A stretch of 19,585 bases of DNA, taken from the NCBI GenBank assembly GCA_023417665.1, contig JAEZFA010000305.1, positions 1-19,585 of the forward strand, in the 5' to 3' direction. Of this stretch, positions 8,008-15,888 are shown piece after piece (position 1 is the first letter of the stretch; each line of letters opens with the position of its first letter). This stretch comes from Pseudomonadota bacterium (GTDB lineage Bacteria > Pseudomonadota > Alphaproteobacteria > Rhizobiales > Xanthobacteraceae). The position numbers and the translations under genes are program-made. The notes beneath the pieces are model-generated. The model ran no database searches and had not been told where the DNA came from. It saw nothing but the letters and a program-made list of their open reading frames with translations.

Positions 8008-10839
8008 CTATTGCCCCAGTCTTTCGAGCAAAGCGGGCACATGCACCTGATCGGCTTTGTAGTTTCCGGTGAGCACATACATCACGATATTGACGCCGAC
8101 GCGGTAGGCGAATTCGCGTTGGCGCGGTTCGCCCGGCGTGAGCGGCAGCATCGGCTGGCCGTCGGCGTGCAGCGCCCAGGCGCCGGCAAGATCGTTCGAG
8201 GTAATCAGGATCGGCGACACGCCGTCGCCGGCACGCGCGGGGCGGTCGGCCTGTTCTTCCTCGCTTGCCGGCAAGGTCTCGACCCAGAGATTTCCGCTGG
8301 TGAAGCGGCCGGGGAAATCGCGCAGCAGATAAAATGCCTTGGTCAGCACATGATCGCGCGGCACCGGCTCGAGCTCAGGCAGATCGAGGGAGGCGAGAAT
8401 GTCGCGCAGCGTGGCGGTGGCGGGCGATATTTGCCCGCTGCGCGGATCGCTGATTGCCAGCGCATCGCGGGTGTCGAACAGGATGGTGCCGCCCTGTTTC
8501 ATGTAGGCGTCGATCCTGGCGAGCGTTTCCGCGGTCGGGCGCGGCGTGCCGGCTACGATCGGCCAGTACAGCATCGGGAAGAACGAGAGTTCATCCTGCG
8601 CGATGTTCACGCCCATCGGCGTGCCGGGCTCGAGCGCGGTGCGGGTCGAAAGAAAAGCGGTCAGGCCTTCGAGTCCCGCTTTCGAGAGCGTATCGGTTTC
8701 GCTGTCGCCGGTGATGACATAAGCGAGCCGGGTTTGCAGGCTGGCGCGCAGTTCGAACGGCAGCGACGGGTCGTTGTGCAACTGGTTGCGTACGAGCTGG
8801 GCGCTGGCGTCACCGCTTGCGAAGAACAGCGAGGCGCCGAGCGCGAACACGATGCCGGCGGCGGCGCGGCGGCGCGCAAGGCGGCTGAGGCCGCCGGCAA
8901 GCCAGAATACGATCAGCGCATCGATTAGAAGCAATGCCAGTACCAGCGAGAGTGCGGCGGCGCGCAGATCGACCGGCTCGGACCGGCGATAAGGCTCGAC
9001 ACTTGCCGTCAGCTTCGAAAGATCGAGCGCGGCCGGCCGGTCCGCGGGCAGCAGCGTATTGACTGCGAGCAGGCTTTCGGTCGGTCCATAGAAGCCAGGC
9101 GGGTGATCGGCATTGCCGCGATCAGTAAAGTCCGCGGCGACGGGCCGGGCGGTCGGGCCGGGCGCGGTGAAAGCGCCGTAGCCGTCGAGCAGCCGATTGG
9201 GCGCGACCGTTTGCACATTGGCGCGCGGTGCATTCTGCGCCTCCGGCGGGCGGTTGATCGTGCTGCCGAGACCCACGGTGCGGCGAAGCATTTCAACGAA
9301 GGCGCCGGAGAGCGGCAGGTTCGACCATGCGGTGTCGGCCGTCACATGGAAAAGCGCGAGCAGGCCTTTGCCGCGGCGCTCGGCGGTGACAAGCGGCGTG
9401 CCGTCGGCAAGTGACGCCCAGGTTCGCTCAGCAAGGCGGCCGTCGGGTTCTGCAAGGACCTGCCGCGTGACGAGAACGTCGTCGGGTACACTCATGTCGC
9501 CGAAGGGGCTTTCGCGCGAGAAGGCGCCAAGCTTCTGCGGTTGTTCCCACGACAGCGACCCGCCGAGCACGCGGCCGCCGCGGCGTAGCCGCACCGGCAC
9601 GAGATCGTCGTCGGTTGCCGCCGCAAGTCTTCGGCCGGCGAAGCGGATCAACACACCGCCGTTTTCCATCCACTTGAAAAGCTGCTCGCGCACGTCTGGC
9701 GGAATCGTGCCGACGTCGGAGAGCACGATCACCGGGATCTGCTGTTCGATGAAGCGCGCGATGGCTTCGCCTGCGGCGGTGTTTCCGGATGTGCGCACAT
9801 CCGCGAAGGGCGAAAGCGCGCGCGAGAGATAGAAGGTGGCGGCAAGCAGCGGCTGCGCGGTATCGACGGTGCCGCCGGAAACGATACCGACGGTGCGGCG
9901 GCGCCAGCGCTTGTCGAGCAACTGGATCGCGCCTGCGGAACGCTCGCCGGTGATTTCGAGGCGCGCGATGTCGTTGCGGATTTCGACGGGCAGTTCGAAC
10001 TTCGCTTCCGCTTCGAGTGCGTTGATGCCGAAAGAGAACGGTGCGTCGCCGAGCGGCAGCCCGCGCAGGTCGCGGGCACGCACGCTGCCGTTTGCAGGCG
10101 TGTTCAGGTCGGCCCGCAGCACCTTGACGACCAGCGCGCCGGCATTGTTCTCGGCGCCGGCAAGCGCAAGCGCGCTTTGCGTGCCGCCGGAAACCACCGT
10201 GAGCTGGCCTTGCGGCACACGCTCATTGAGTGCCTTGATGAAAGCCTCGCCATCGCCGAGATCGACGCCGTCGGAAAGCCAGATCACCGAGGCGTCGGGC
10301 CGGCGCTTCAGGAGATCGGTCAGTCCGGGAAGCACGTCGGCGCGGTTCGGGGCATGCGGTGCGGGCACCAGCAGGCGCAATTGCTCGCGCGCTTCCAGCG
10401 GCCGCAACAGCGAAACATCCTTTTGCGGCTTGGTGGTCGCGAGCACTGCAACCGGGCGGTTGTCCGCTTCGGCGCGGGCGATGATCGCGTTCGCGGTATA
10501 GACGCGGTTCTCCCAATGTGCGGCGGACGCCCAGCCGGCGTCGACCAGCAGGATGATCGGGCCGGCCGTGCGCGACGTTGCGGCCGGCGGATTCAGAAGC
10601 GGTCCTGCCGCTGCGATGATGACGAGCGCGGCGAGCAGAAGGCGCAACAGCGTCAGCCACCAGGGCGTGCGCGCAGGTGTTTCTTCCTTCGGTTCGATCT
10701 CGAGCAGGAGCCGCGTCGGCGGAAACTGAATGAGACGCGGCTTCGGCGGGACCAGCCGCAGGAGATACCAAAGTGCCGGCAGGGCGACGAGCGCGAGCAA
10801 GAGCAGCGGTGAAGTGAAGCCGATCGGCAATCCGATCAT
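8008..10839 (-). CDS. DUF4159 membrane protein with BatA-like N-terminus
   Basis: A 943-residue protein in four parts. The N-terminus (1-85) has two helices and the run PKPRLIQFPPTRLL, the BatA/aerotolerance-type signature. A VWA-like domain (about 94-230) has a degenerate metal motif D-A-G-W-A at 100-104 in place of D-x-S-x-S, though LSDG (188-191) remains. An amidotransferase-like region (about 315-520) includes KWMENGGVLIRFAGRRL. Two further helices (about 626-650 and 659-676) precede the C-terminal DUF4159 domain (about 680-943), with RLAYVITGDSETD, DELSFFPMLYWP and GGTILFDTRDA. The ATG at 10839 overlaps the DUF58 stop (ATGA), indicating translational coupling. The frame stays open a further 609 bases upstream, but that extension lies inside the DUF58 gene and has shadow-frame composition. 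Biochemical role unknown. Confidence 0.9.
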   Translation of the reverse strand: MIGLPIGFTSPLLLLALVALPALWYLLRLVPPKPRLIQFPPTRLLLEIEPKEETPARTPWWLTLLRLLLAALVIIAAAGPLLNPPAATSRTAGPIILLVDAGWASAAHWENRVYTANAIIARAEADNRPVAVLATTKPQKDVSLLRPLEAREQLRLLVPAPHAPNRADVLPGLTDLLKRRPDASVIWLSDGVDLGDGEAFIKALNERVPQGQLTVVSGGTQSALALAGAENNAGALVVKVLRADLNTPANGSVRARDLRGLPLGDAPFSFGINALEAEAKFELPVEIRNDIARLEITGERSAGAIQLLDKRWRRRTVGIVSGGTVDTAQPLLAATFYLSRALSPFADVRTSGNTAAGEAIARFIEQQIPVIVLSDVGTIPPDVREQLFKWMENGGVLIRFAGRRLAAATDDDLVPVRLRRGGRVLGGSLSWEQPQKLGAFSRESPFGDMSVPDDVLVTRQVLAEPDGRLAERTWASLADGTPLVTAERRGKGLLALFHVTADTAWSNLPLSGAFVEMLRRTVGLGSTINRPPEAQNAPRANVQTVAPNRLLDGYGAFTAPGPTARPVAADFTDRGNADHPPGFYGPTESLLAVNTLLPADRPAALDLSKLTASVEPYRRSEPVDLRAAALSLVLALLLIDALIVFWLAGGLSRLARRRAAAGIVFALGASLFFASGDASAQLVRNQLHNDPSLPFELRASLQTRLAYVITGDSETDTLSKAGLEGLTAFLSTRTALEPGTPMGVNIAQDELSFFPMLYWPIVAGTPRPTAETLARIDAYMKQGGTILFDTRDALAISDPRSGQISPATATLRDILASLDLPELEPVPRDHVLTKAFYLLRDFPGRFTSGNLWVETLPASEEEQADRPARAGDGVSPILITSNDLAGAWALHADGQPMLPLTPGEPRQREFAYRVGVNIVMYVLTGNYKADQVHVPALLERLGQ

Positions 10840-11798
10840 GCGGCCTCCGTTTCGCCGAGCCGGGTGTTCGCGCGCTTTCTGGAAATCACGTCGCGCGCCT
10901 CGCCCATGCGTGCGTGCAGCGAGATCAGGAGTTCGCTCGCGGGGCGGTCGGTGCGATGAATGGCGAAGCTCCAGCCGCGCAGCGCGGTTTCTTCGCGCAG
11001 AATATCGCGATGGCGGGCGACCCGCGCGAGATAATCCTCCGCCCACATTTCCGCGCGTCCGACCGTAAGATGCTGACCGGTTTCCGGCTCGCGGAAATCG
11101 ATGCGGCCGGAATAGGGAAAGGTTTCTTCCGCGGGATCGACCACCTGCACGAGATGACCACCGGGACCGCGTTTGGCCATGTGATCGATCGCGGCCGCGA
11201 TCTCCGCGGAAGGGCTCCAGAAATCGGACAGCAGCACGACTTCTTCGCGAGGGCCCGGCGTGATCGGCGGCGGCAGGCTGCTCCATATGCCGCCGAAGTG
11301 GATGATCGCTTCGGCCATGCGCTCGATGACGTTGCGGTTCGCGGTCGGACGCATCAGGCCGGGGATCGCGACACGCTCGCCGCCGCGCACCAGGAGTTCG
11401 CCAAGCGCGAGTGCCAGCACCAGCGCGCGGTCGCGCTTGGTTTCCCAAACTAGCGGCGAGGCAAAAACCATCGAAGCCGAAAGATCAGGCCAGATCCAGA
11501 CGGTGTGCGAGGCTTCCCACTCGCGCTCGCGGACATAAAGATGATCGTCCCGCGCGGAGCGGCGCCAGTCGACGCGGTTCGACGGCTCGCCGTCGTTGAA
11601 GCGCCGGTATTGCCAGAAGTTTTCGCCGGGACCGGCGCGGCGGCGGCCGTGCAGACCGTGGAACACCGAGGCCGCGGCGCGGCGGGCTTCAAGAATCAGC
11701 CGCGGCATGGCGGCAACGAGTTGCTGCGCGCTTGCCGTCGCCGACCGGACCGGTGCGATCTCTTCTTCCCTGTCTGCTCCGCCGCCGCGTTCGTTCAT
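10836..11798 (-). CDS. DUF58-domain protein (VWA-like partner of MoxR)
   Basis: A 320-residue soluble protein with the DUF58 core at about residues 51-95, the conserved run G-x-G-x-x-F-W-Q-Y-R-R-F-N-D-G-E followed by N-R-V-D-W-R-R-S-A-R-D-D and YVREREWE. The VWA-like part follows, with an intact D-L-S-A-S metal motif at 105-109 and LLSDFWSP further on. Unlike many DUF58 proteins, it has no clear membrane helices, so it probably acts in the cytoplasm next to the ATPase. DUF58 proteins are encoded almost always beside MoxR ATPases, as here. The gene begins 14 bp after moxR and overlaps the DUF4159 gene by 4 bp. Family assignment is firm; whether it is a substrate adaptor or a client of MoxR is inference. 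Confidence 0.93.
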   Translation of the reverse strand: MNERGGGADREEEIAPVRSATASAQQLVAAMPRLILEARRAAASVFHGLHGRRRAGPGENFWQYRRFNDGEPSNRVDWRRSARDDHLYVREREWEASHTVWIWPDLSASMVFASPLVWETKRDRALVLALALGELLVRGGERVAIPGLMRPTANRNVIERMAEAIIHFGGIWSSLPPPITPGPREEVVLLSDFWSPSAEIAAAIDHMAKRGPGGHLVQVVDPAEETFPYSGRIDFREPETGQHLTVGRAEMWAEDYLARVARHRDILREETALRGWSFAIHRTDRPASELLISLHARMGEARDVISRKRANTRLGETEAA

Positions 11799-11812
11799 TC
11801 AGGATGACGCTT

Positions 11813-12820
11813 TCAAATCTTTGCTTTCAGCTTCGCGATCACGCTGTCGATGCTGGCGCCGTCGGCGCGTGCCGCGAAGGTGAGCGCCATGCGGTGCTTC
11901 AGGACCGGCTCGGCAAGCTCGAGCACGTCATCGACCGACGGCGCGAGACGGCCGTCGAGCAGCGCACGCGCGCGGACCGCAAGCATCAGCGCCTGTGAAG
12001 CGCGCGGGCCGGGGCCCCAGGCAATCTGCTTTGCCAGTTCGCCGCCCGCGGAATCGGGGCGCGCGGAGCGCACGAGGTTAAGGATCGCTTCCACGACCGA
12101 CTCGCCGACCGGAATACGGCGAACCAGACGCTGTGCCGCCATCAGGTCTTCCGCGGTCATCGCGGCCATCGGCCTGGTTTCCTCGACGCCGGTGGTGTCG
12201 AACAGGATTTTCTTTTCCGCTTCGCGATCCGGATAGGTGACGTCGATTTCCATCAGGAAGCGGTCGAGCTGCGCTTCGGGGAGCGGATAAGTGCCTTCCT
12301 GCTCCAGCGGGTTCTGGGTCGCGAGCACATGGAACGGTTTGGGCAGGTCGTGACGCTGGCCCGCGACCGTCACATGATATTCCTGCATGGATTGCAGGAG
12401 TGCCGACTGCGTGCGGGGCGAGGCCCGGTTGATTTCGTCGGCGAGCAGCAATTGCGCGAAGACGGGCCCCGGAATGAAGCGGAACGAGCGTTTGCCGGCC
12501 GCGGACTCTTCCAGCACTTCCGCGCCGATGATGTCGGACGGCATCAAATCAGGCGTGAACTGCACGCGCCGGGCGTCGAGGCCGAGTACCGTGCCCATGG
12601 TGTCCACGAGCTTGGTCTTGGCGAGGCCGGGAACGCCGAGCAGCAGCGCATGGCCGCCAGCCAGCACCGTGATCAGCGCGTGATCGACGACTTTCTCCTG
12701 ACCGAAAATGACATTGCCGATGGCCGCACGGGCGGCCTTCACGCTCTCGGCCGTGGTTTCCGCGGCGCGGACGATCATCTGGTCCAGATTCTCTGGGCTC
12801 GGGCTCAACGGCTCCTCCAT
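11813..12820 (-). CDS. MoxR-family AAA+ ATPase
   Basis: The first gene of the four-gene operon, 335 residues. It is a AAA+ ATPase of the MoxR branch, whose members act as chaperones that insert metals or remodel partner proteins, usually with VWA-domain partners. The Walker A is the MoxR type G-V-P-G-L-A-K-T-K (62-70), Walker B is L-L-L-A-D-E-I-N (124-131), sensor 1 is A-T-Q-N-P (167-171), and the diagnostic EGTYPLPEAQLDRF follows at 175-188. The C-terminal lid is present, with WGPGPRASQAL. The ATG at 12820 has no convincing Shine-Dalgarno; a downstream ATG at 12778 (residue 15) is an alternative start. It is divergent from the DUF1285 operon across 209 bp. Family certain; the exact partner reaction is unknown. 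Confidence 0.95.
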   Translation of the reverse strand: MEEPLSPSPENLDQMIVRAAETTAESVKAARAAIGNVIFGQEKVVDHALITVLAGGHALLLGVPGLAKTKLVDTMGTVLGLDARRVQFTPDLMPSDIIGAEVLEESAAGKRSFRFIPGPVFAQLLLADEINRASPRTQSALLQSMQEYHVTVAGQRHDLPKPFHVLATQNPLEQEGTYPLPEAQLDRFLMEIDVTYPDREAEKKILFDTTGVEETRPMAAMTAEDLMAAQRLVRRIPVGESVVEAILNLVRSARPDSAGGELAKQIAWGPGPRASQALMLAVRARALLDGRLAPSVDDVLELAEPVLKHRMALTFAARADGASIDSVIAKLKAKI

Positions 12821-13029
12821 TCCATGACGAGGGGCAGGCGCGAGAGCCGGTTGCTGCGGCTACGTCTGCCTTCGCGGCGTGCCGACTCACTTTCTTGAAG
12901 CATGTTCATGCAATATCCATGCGCACGAAAGACCGCGACTGGGCCGGTATCAAGGCAGCCGGAATGGCCAGCTCTGCGTTTAGGCTATGCTGGAATGCAG
13001 GCGCTCGCGATCACAATCCGGGTAGGTTC
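12821..13029. promoter_or_regulatory. Divergent promoter spacer between MoxR and DUF1285 operons
   Basis: This 209-bp spacer separates two divergent operons and must hold both promoters. I see no sure -35/-10 pair. The one clear symmetry is GCATG (12900-12904) and CATGC (12907-12911) about 2 bp, inside a longer imperfect dyad TTGAAGCATGTTCATGCAA, which could be an operator. The element TATGCT at about 12985 is a possible -10 for the plus-strand operon, without a good -35. No small gene with credible coding character is seen. Confidence 0.35.
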
Positions 13030-13632
13030 ATGACGGGACACGGCAACAATACGGGGGAAGCGCCTAAGGGGCTGGAATCCCTGATCGCTGCCGTGGGGCA
13101 GGAACGCAAGCTGCCGCCCGTTCACCTCTGGAATCCGCCGTTCTGCGGTGACATCGACATGCGGATCGCGGCGGATGGAACCTGGTATTATCTCGGTACG
13201 CCCATCGGCCGTCCGGCGCTGGTGCGACTCTTTGCATCGGTGCTGAAGCGGGAGGGCGAGAACTACTTTCTCGTCACGCCGGTGGAAAAGGTCGGAATCC
13301 GGGTCGATGACGCCCCCTTTCAGGCGGTCGAGATGGCCGTGGACGGAGACGGGGCAAATCGCACGCTTTCGTTTCGCACCAATGTCGATGATCTCGTGCG
13401 CTGCGACGGCGAGCACCCGCTGCGGTTCGAGCCGGAGGAAAACACCGGCGGGCTGAAGCCTTATCTGCATGTCCGGCGCGATTTGTGGGCGCGGGTGACG
13501 CGGGCGCTGTTTTTCGATCTTGTGGAGATGAGCGAGACGCGCAATCTCAATGGTCAGGAATTGTTCGGGATCGCGTCAGCGGGCGAATTCTTCGCCATGG
13601 CGCCTGCCGAAAGCATTGCGGGTCTGCGCTGA
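13030..13632 (+). CDS. DUF1285 family protein
   Basis: A 200-residue soluble protein of the DUF1285 family, conserved in alpha- and gammaproteobacteria; members have known crystal structures but no settled function. The family landmarks are visible: LPPVHLWNPPFCGDIDMRI near residues 30-48, the G-T-W-Y-Y-L-G-T-P-I turn, RLFASVLKRE, and YFLVTPVEKVGI with the following DDAPF. The C-terminal part ends LYFD-like (ALFFDLVEMSE) before a flexible tail. The ATG at 13030 is preceded by GGGTAGG; the frame is open back to 12895, but that region lacks family resemblance. It is the first gene of a tightly packed operon, with only 1 bp before the next start. The family is sure, the function unknown; the neighbours suggest a link with CoA or tRNA metabolism. 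Confidence 0.9.
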   Translation: MTGHGNNTGEAPKGLESLIAAVGQERKLPPVHLWNPPFCGDIDMRIAADGTWYYLGTPIGRPALVRLFASVLKREGENYFLVTPVEKVGIRVDDAPFQAVEMAVDGDGANRTLSFRTNVDDLVRCDGEHPLRFEPEENTGGLKPYLHVRRDLWARVTRALFFDLVEMSETRNLNGQELFGIASAGEFFAMAPAESIAGLR

Positions 13633-13633
13633 A

Positions 13634-14299
13634 ATGATCGAAGACAAGGTGCAGGACCGTTTTTCTCCGGCGCTTCGCGAATTCGTGGCGCGGGCCCGCG
13701 AGAAGCTCTATCGCGAGCCGCAAATCGCCGACTCCTGGCATCCGCGAGATTTCAGGAACGGCGATCACCGGCTCAATCCAGATTTCGAGGAAGACATCGT
13801 TTCGAAGGCGCCGCGCCCCGCCGCCGTGCTCGTGCCGATCGTCGCGCATGACGAGCCGACGGTGTTGCTGACGCAGCGCTCCAAACACTTGAGCACGCAT
13901 GCAGGGCAGGTCGCTTTTCCGGGCGGCCGGATCGATCCGGGTGACGCCTCGCCGCTTGCCGCGGCCTTGCGCGAAGCCGACGAGGAGATCGGCTTGCCCG
14001 CGCGTTATGCGACGCCGCTCGGCTATCTCGACTCGTACCTGTCCGGCACCGGTTTTCGCATCGTGCCGGTGGTGGCGCTGATCGCGCCGGGCTTCACGCT
14101 GACCGTCAATCCGGCCGAGGTGGACGAAGTGTTCGAAGTGCCGCTCGCTTTTCTCATGGCGCGCGAGAACCACGAGAACCGCTCGGGCGTCTGGAAGGGG
14201 GTCGAAAGACACTTCTACGCAATGCCGTTCGAACAGCGTAATATCTGGGGCGCGACCGCCGGGATGATCCGGAATCTCTACGAGAAGCTGTACGAATAA
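13634..14299 (+). CDS. CoA pyrophosphatase (Nudix, NudL-type)
   Basis: A 221-residue Nudix hydrolase of the CoA-pyrophosphatase group, which splits coenzyme A (and oxidised or acyl forms) into 3',5'-ADP and phosphopantetheine. The group-specific motif L-L-T-x-R-S-x-x-L-x-x-H-x-G-Q-V-x-F-P-G-G is at residues 78-98, directly followed by the Nudix box with R-E-A-D-E-E-I-G at 113-120. The N-terminal 60 residues form the extra segment common in this group. Later, the GTGFRIVPVVALI strand and DEVFEVPL agree with NudL-like proteins. It starts 1 bp after the DUF1285 stop and shares one base with the next start (TAATG), so translation is probably coupled. Family assignment is firm; the preference for CoA over other substrates is inferred from the motif. 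Confidence 0.92.
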   Translation: MIEDKVQDRFSPALREFVARAREKLYREPQIADSWHPRDFRNGDHRLNPDFEEDIVSKAPRPAAVLVPIVAHDEPTVLLTQRSKHLSTHAGQVAFPGGRIDPGDASPLAAALREADEEIGLPARYATPLGYLDSYLSGTGFRIVPVVALIAPGFTLTVNPAEVDEVFEVPLAFLMARENHENRSGVWKGVERHFYAMPFEQRNIWGATAGMIRNLYEKLYE

Positions 14300-14565
14300 T
14301 GGCACGCACGATCTTCACCGAACTCGCATTGTTCATCACGCCGTTTGCGATCTACGCGATCGTGCTTTTTCTGATGAAGCGCGACGCGCGCGACCGCGAT
14401 CACTGGGGCGCGAAAGCGGTGGGCTGGCTCGCGCTGGCCGGCATCGTGCTGGTTGCGATCAGCCTCGTATGGTTCTCGCATTATGGCGGCTTCCGGCCGG
14501 GCACCACTTATGTCCCGGCTTACATCGACAAAGACGGCAAGCTCGTTCCGGGTCACACCAAATGA
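14299..14565 (+). CDS. DUF6111 small inner-membrane protein
   Basis: An 88-residue protein with two membrane helices (about 7-26 and 39-60) and a short polar loop, KRDARDRDHWG, between them; the basic loop probably sits in the cytoplasm, leaving the C-terminal 25 residues (PGTTYVPAYIDKDGKLVPG) outside. The pattern, with the tail YVPA-x-x-x-D-G-x-L-V-P-G, matches the DUF6111 family, which in this group of bacteria usually stands between a CoA pyrophosphatase and a CCA transferase gene. It overlaps the upstream gene by 1 bp and the downstream gene by 4 bp (ATGA). No function is known; its placement inside the operon is conserved but says little about its job. Confidence 0.88.
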   Translation: MARTIFTELALFITPFAIYAIVLFLMKRDARDRDHWGAKAVGWLALAGIVLVAISLVWFSHYGGFRPGTTYVPAYIDKDGKLVPGHTK

Positions 14566-15812
14566 CGGGCCAGCCGGCGCGGAAGCAACTGCCCGCCGAA
14601 GCGACCGCCTTCCTGCAACAAAAGCCGCTCGCGGGCGTGCTCGCCGCGCTGAACGGCGATGGCGAGGAAACCCGGGTCGTCGGCGGCGCGGTGCGCAATC
14701 TGCTGCTGGGATTGCCGCTGACCGAAATCGACCTTGCCTCCACCGCGGAGCCGAAAGCGGTGATCGAAGCCGTCACCGCCGCCGGCTTCAAGGCGGTGCC
14801 GACCGGCATCGAGCACGGCACCATCACGGTCGTTGCCGAGGGACAGCCGTTTGAAGTGACCACGCTTCGCGAAGACGTGGAGACCGACGGCCGCCGCGCG
14901 GTGGTGCGTTTTGGTCGCGACTGGCGACTTGACGCGGAGCGGCGCGATTTCACGATCAACGCGATGTCGCTTTCCGCTGACGGCATCGTGCATGATTATT
15001 GCGGCGGGCTCGCGGATATCGAGGCGCGGCGCGTGCGCTTCATCGGCGACCCGGACCGGCGGATCGCGGAAGACCATCTGCGCGTGCTGCGCTTCTTCCG
15101 CTTCATTGCAACCTATGGAGAAGGCGCGCCGGATCGCGACGGCTATCTTGCCTGCGCGCGGGCGCGCGACCGGCTCGGCCTGCTGTCGCGCGAGCGCGTG
15201 CGTATGGAAATCCTCAAGACGCTGGCAGGCCGGCGCGCCCCGGAAGCGATGACTGCCATGGCCGACGCCGGCATCTATGACCGGGTATTTGCCAATGCGC
15301 CGGAATTGCCGGCGCTTGCGCGCCTCGCGCTGATCGAGGCGTCGCTCGAACTGCCGATCGATCCCGTGCGGCGGCTTGCGGCGGTTGCGGTGCGGGTCGG
15401 CGAGGATGCGGCGCACCTACGCGAACGGCTGCGGCTTTCCAATGAGGAATACCGGCGGCTTGCAGGCATCGGCGAATGCTGGTGGCGCCTCACGCCGGAA
15501 GCCGGCGAAATATTTGCGCGCGAAACGCTCTACCGGATCGGCGCAGAAGAATATGCCGATCGGGCCCTGATTGGATTCGCGCATGCGGAGGCGCCGCTTG
15601 CCGACGAAGGCTGGGGCGCGCTCCTGTCGCTGCCGTCGCGCTGGACGCCGCCGCGCTTTCCGCTCTCGGCGGACGATTTCATTCGTCGCGGTGTCGAAAA
15701 AGGACCCGCACTCGGCAAGGCGCTTGCCGCAGCCGAAGCGGCGTGGATTGCCGCGGATTTTCCCGAGGATGCGGCGGTGCTGGAGAGGATTGCGGACGCT
15801 GCCGTTTCCTAG
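14562..15812 (+). CDS. cca: CCA tRNA nucleotidyltransferase
   Basis: Adds or repairs the 3'-terminal CCA of tRNAs. The 416-residue protein has the class-II nucleotidyltransferase head: VVGGAVRNLLLG (39-50), then T-E-I-D-L-A-S (54-60), and TTLREDVETDGR with D-A-E-R-R-D-F-T-I-N-A-M, the nucleotide-recognition segment. The neck has EDHLRVLRFFRF. The rest is the variable C-terminal domain usual in alphaproteobacteria. The usual metal-binding D-x-D of the head reads E-I-D here, with Glu55 in place of the first Asp, and VRD reads VRN; Asp57 is kept. The ATG at 14562 overlaps the DUF6111 stop by 4 bp (ATGA), which fixes the start. It is the last gene of the operon. Family is confident; the Glu substitution is worth testing but does not look like decay. 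Confidence 0.93.
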   Translation: MTGQPARKQLPAEATAFLQQKPLAGVLAALNGDGEETRVVGGAVRNLLLGLPLTEIDLASTAEPKAVIEAVTAAGFKAVPTGIEHGTITVVAEGQPFEVTTLREDVETDGRRAVVRFGRDWRLDAERRDFTINAMSLSADGIVHDYCGGLADIEARRVRFIGDPDRRIAEDHLRVLRFFRFIATYGEGAPDRDGYLACARARDRLGLLSRERVRMEILKTLAGRRAPEAMTAMADAGIYDRVFANAPELPALARLALIEASLELPIDPVRRLAAVAVRVGEDAAHLRERLRLSNEEYRRLAGIGECWWRLTPEAGEIFARETLYRIGAEEYADRALIGFAHAEAPLADEGWGALLSLPSRWTPPRFPLSADDFIRRGVEKGPALGKALAAAEAAWIAADFPEDAAVLERIADAAVS

Positions 15813-15888
15813 GCTCGCGCAAACGTCATCGCGCTTTACTGGCGGCAAGCCTGATCTCCGCTAGACTGAGAGAAACAGGGAGCAGGCA

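Noticed and set aside
6265..8928. An 887-codon open frame on the plus strand opposite the 684- and 943-residue membrane protein genes
   Set aside because: Rich in Ala, Arg, Gly, His and Gln, with no recognisable domain; it is the mirror frame of real GC-rich genes on the other strand, where stops are rare.
10840..11448. A 203-codon upstream extension in frame with the DUF4159 gene
   Set aside because: It lies wholly inside the well-supported DUF58 gene, has Arg/Ser-rich shadow composition, and the BatA-like N-terminus begins cleanly at 10839 with an ATGA overlap.
12895..13029. A 45-residue N-terminal extension of the DUF1285 protein
   Set aside because: It has no family resemblance, and the ATG at 13030 is preceded by GGGTAGG.
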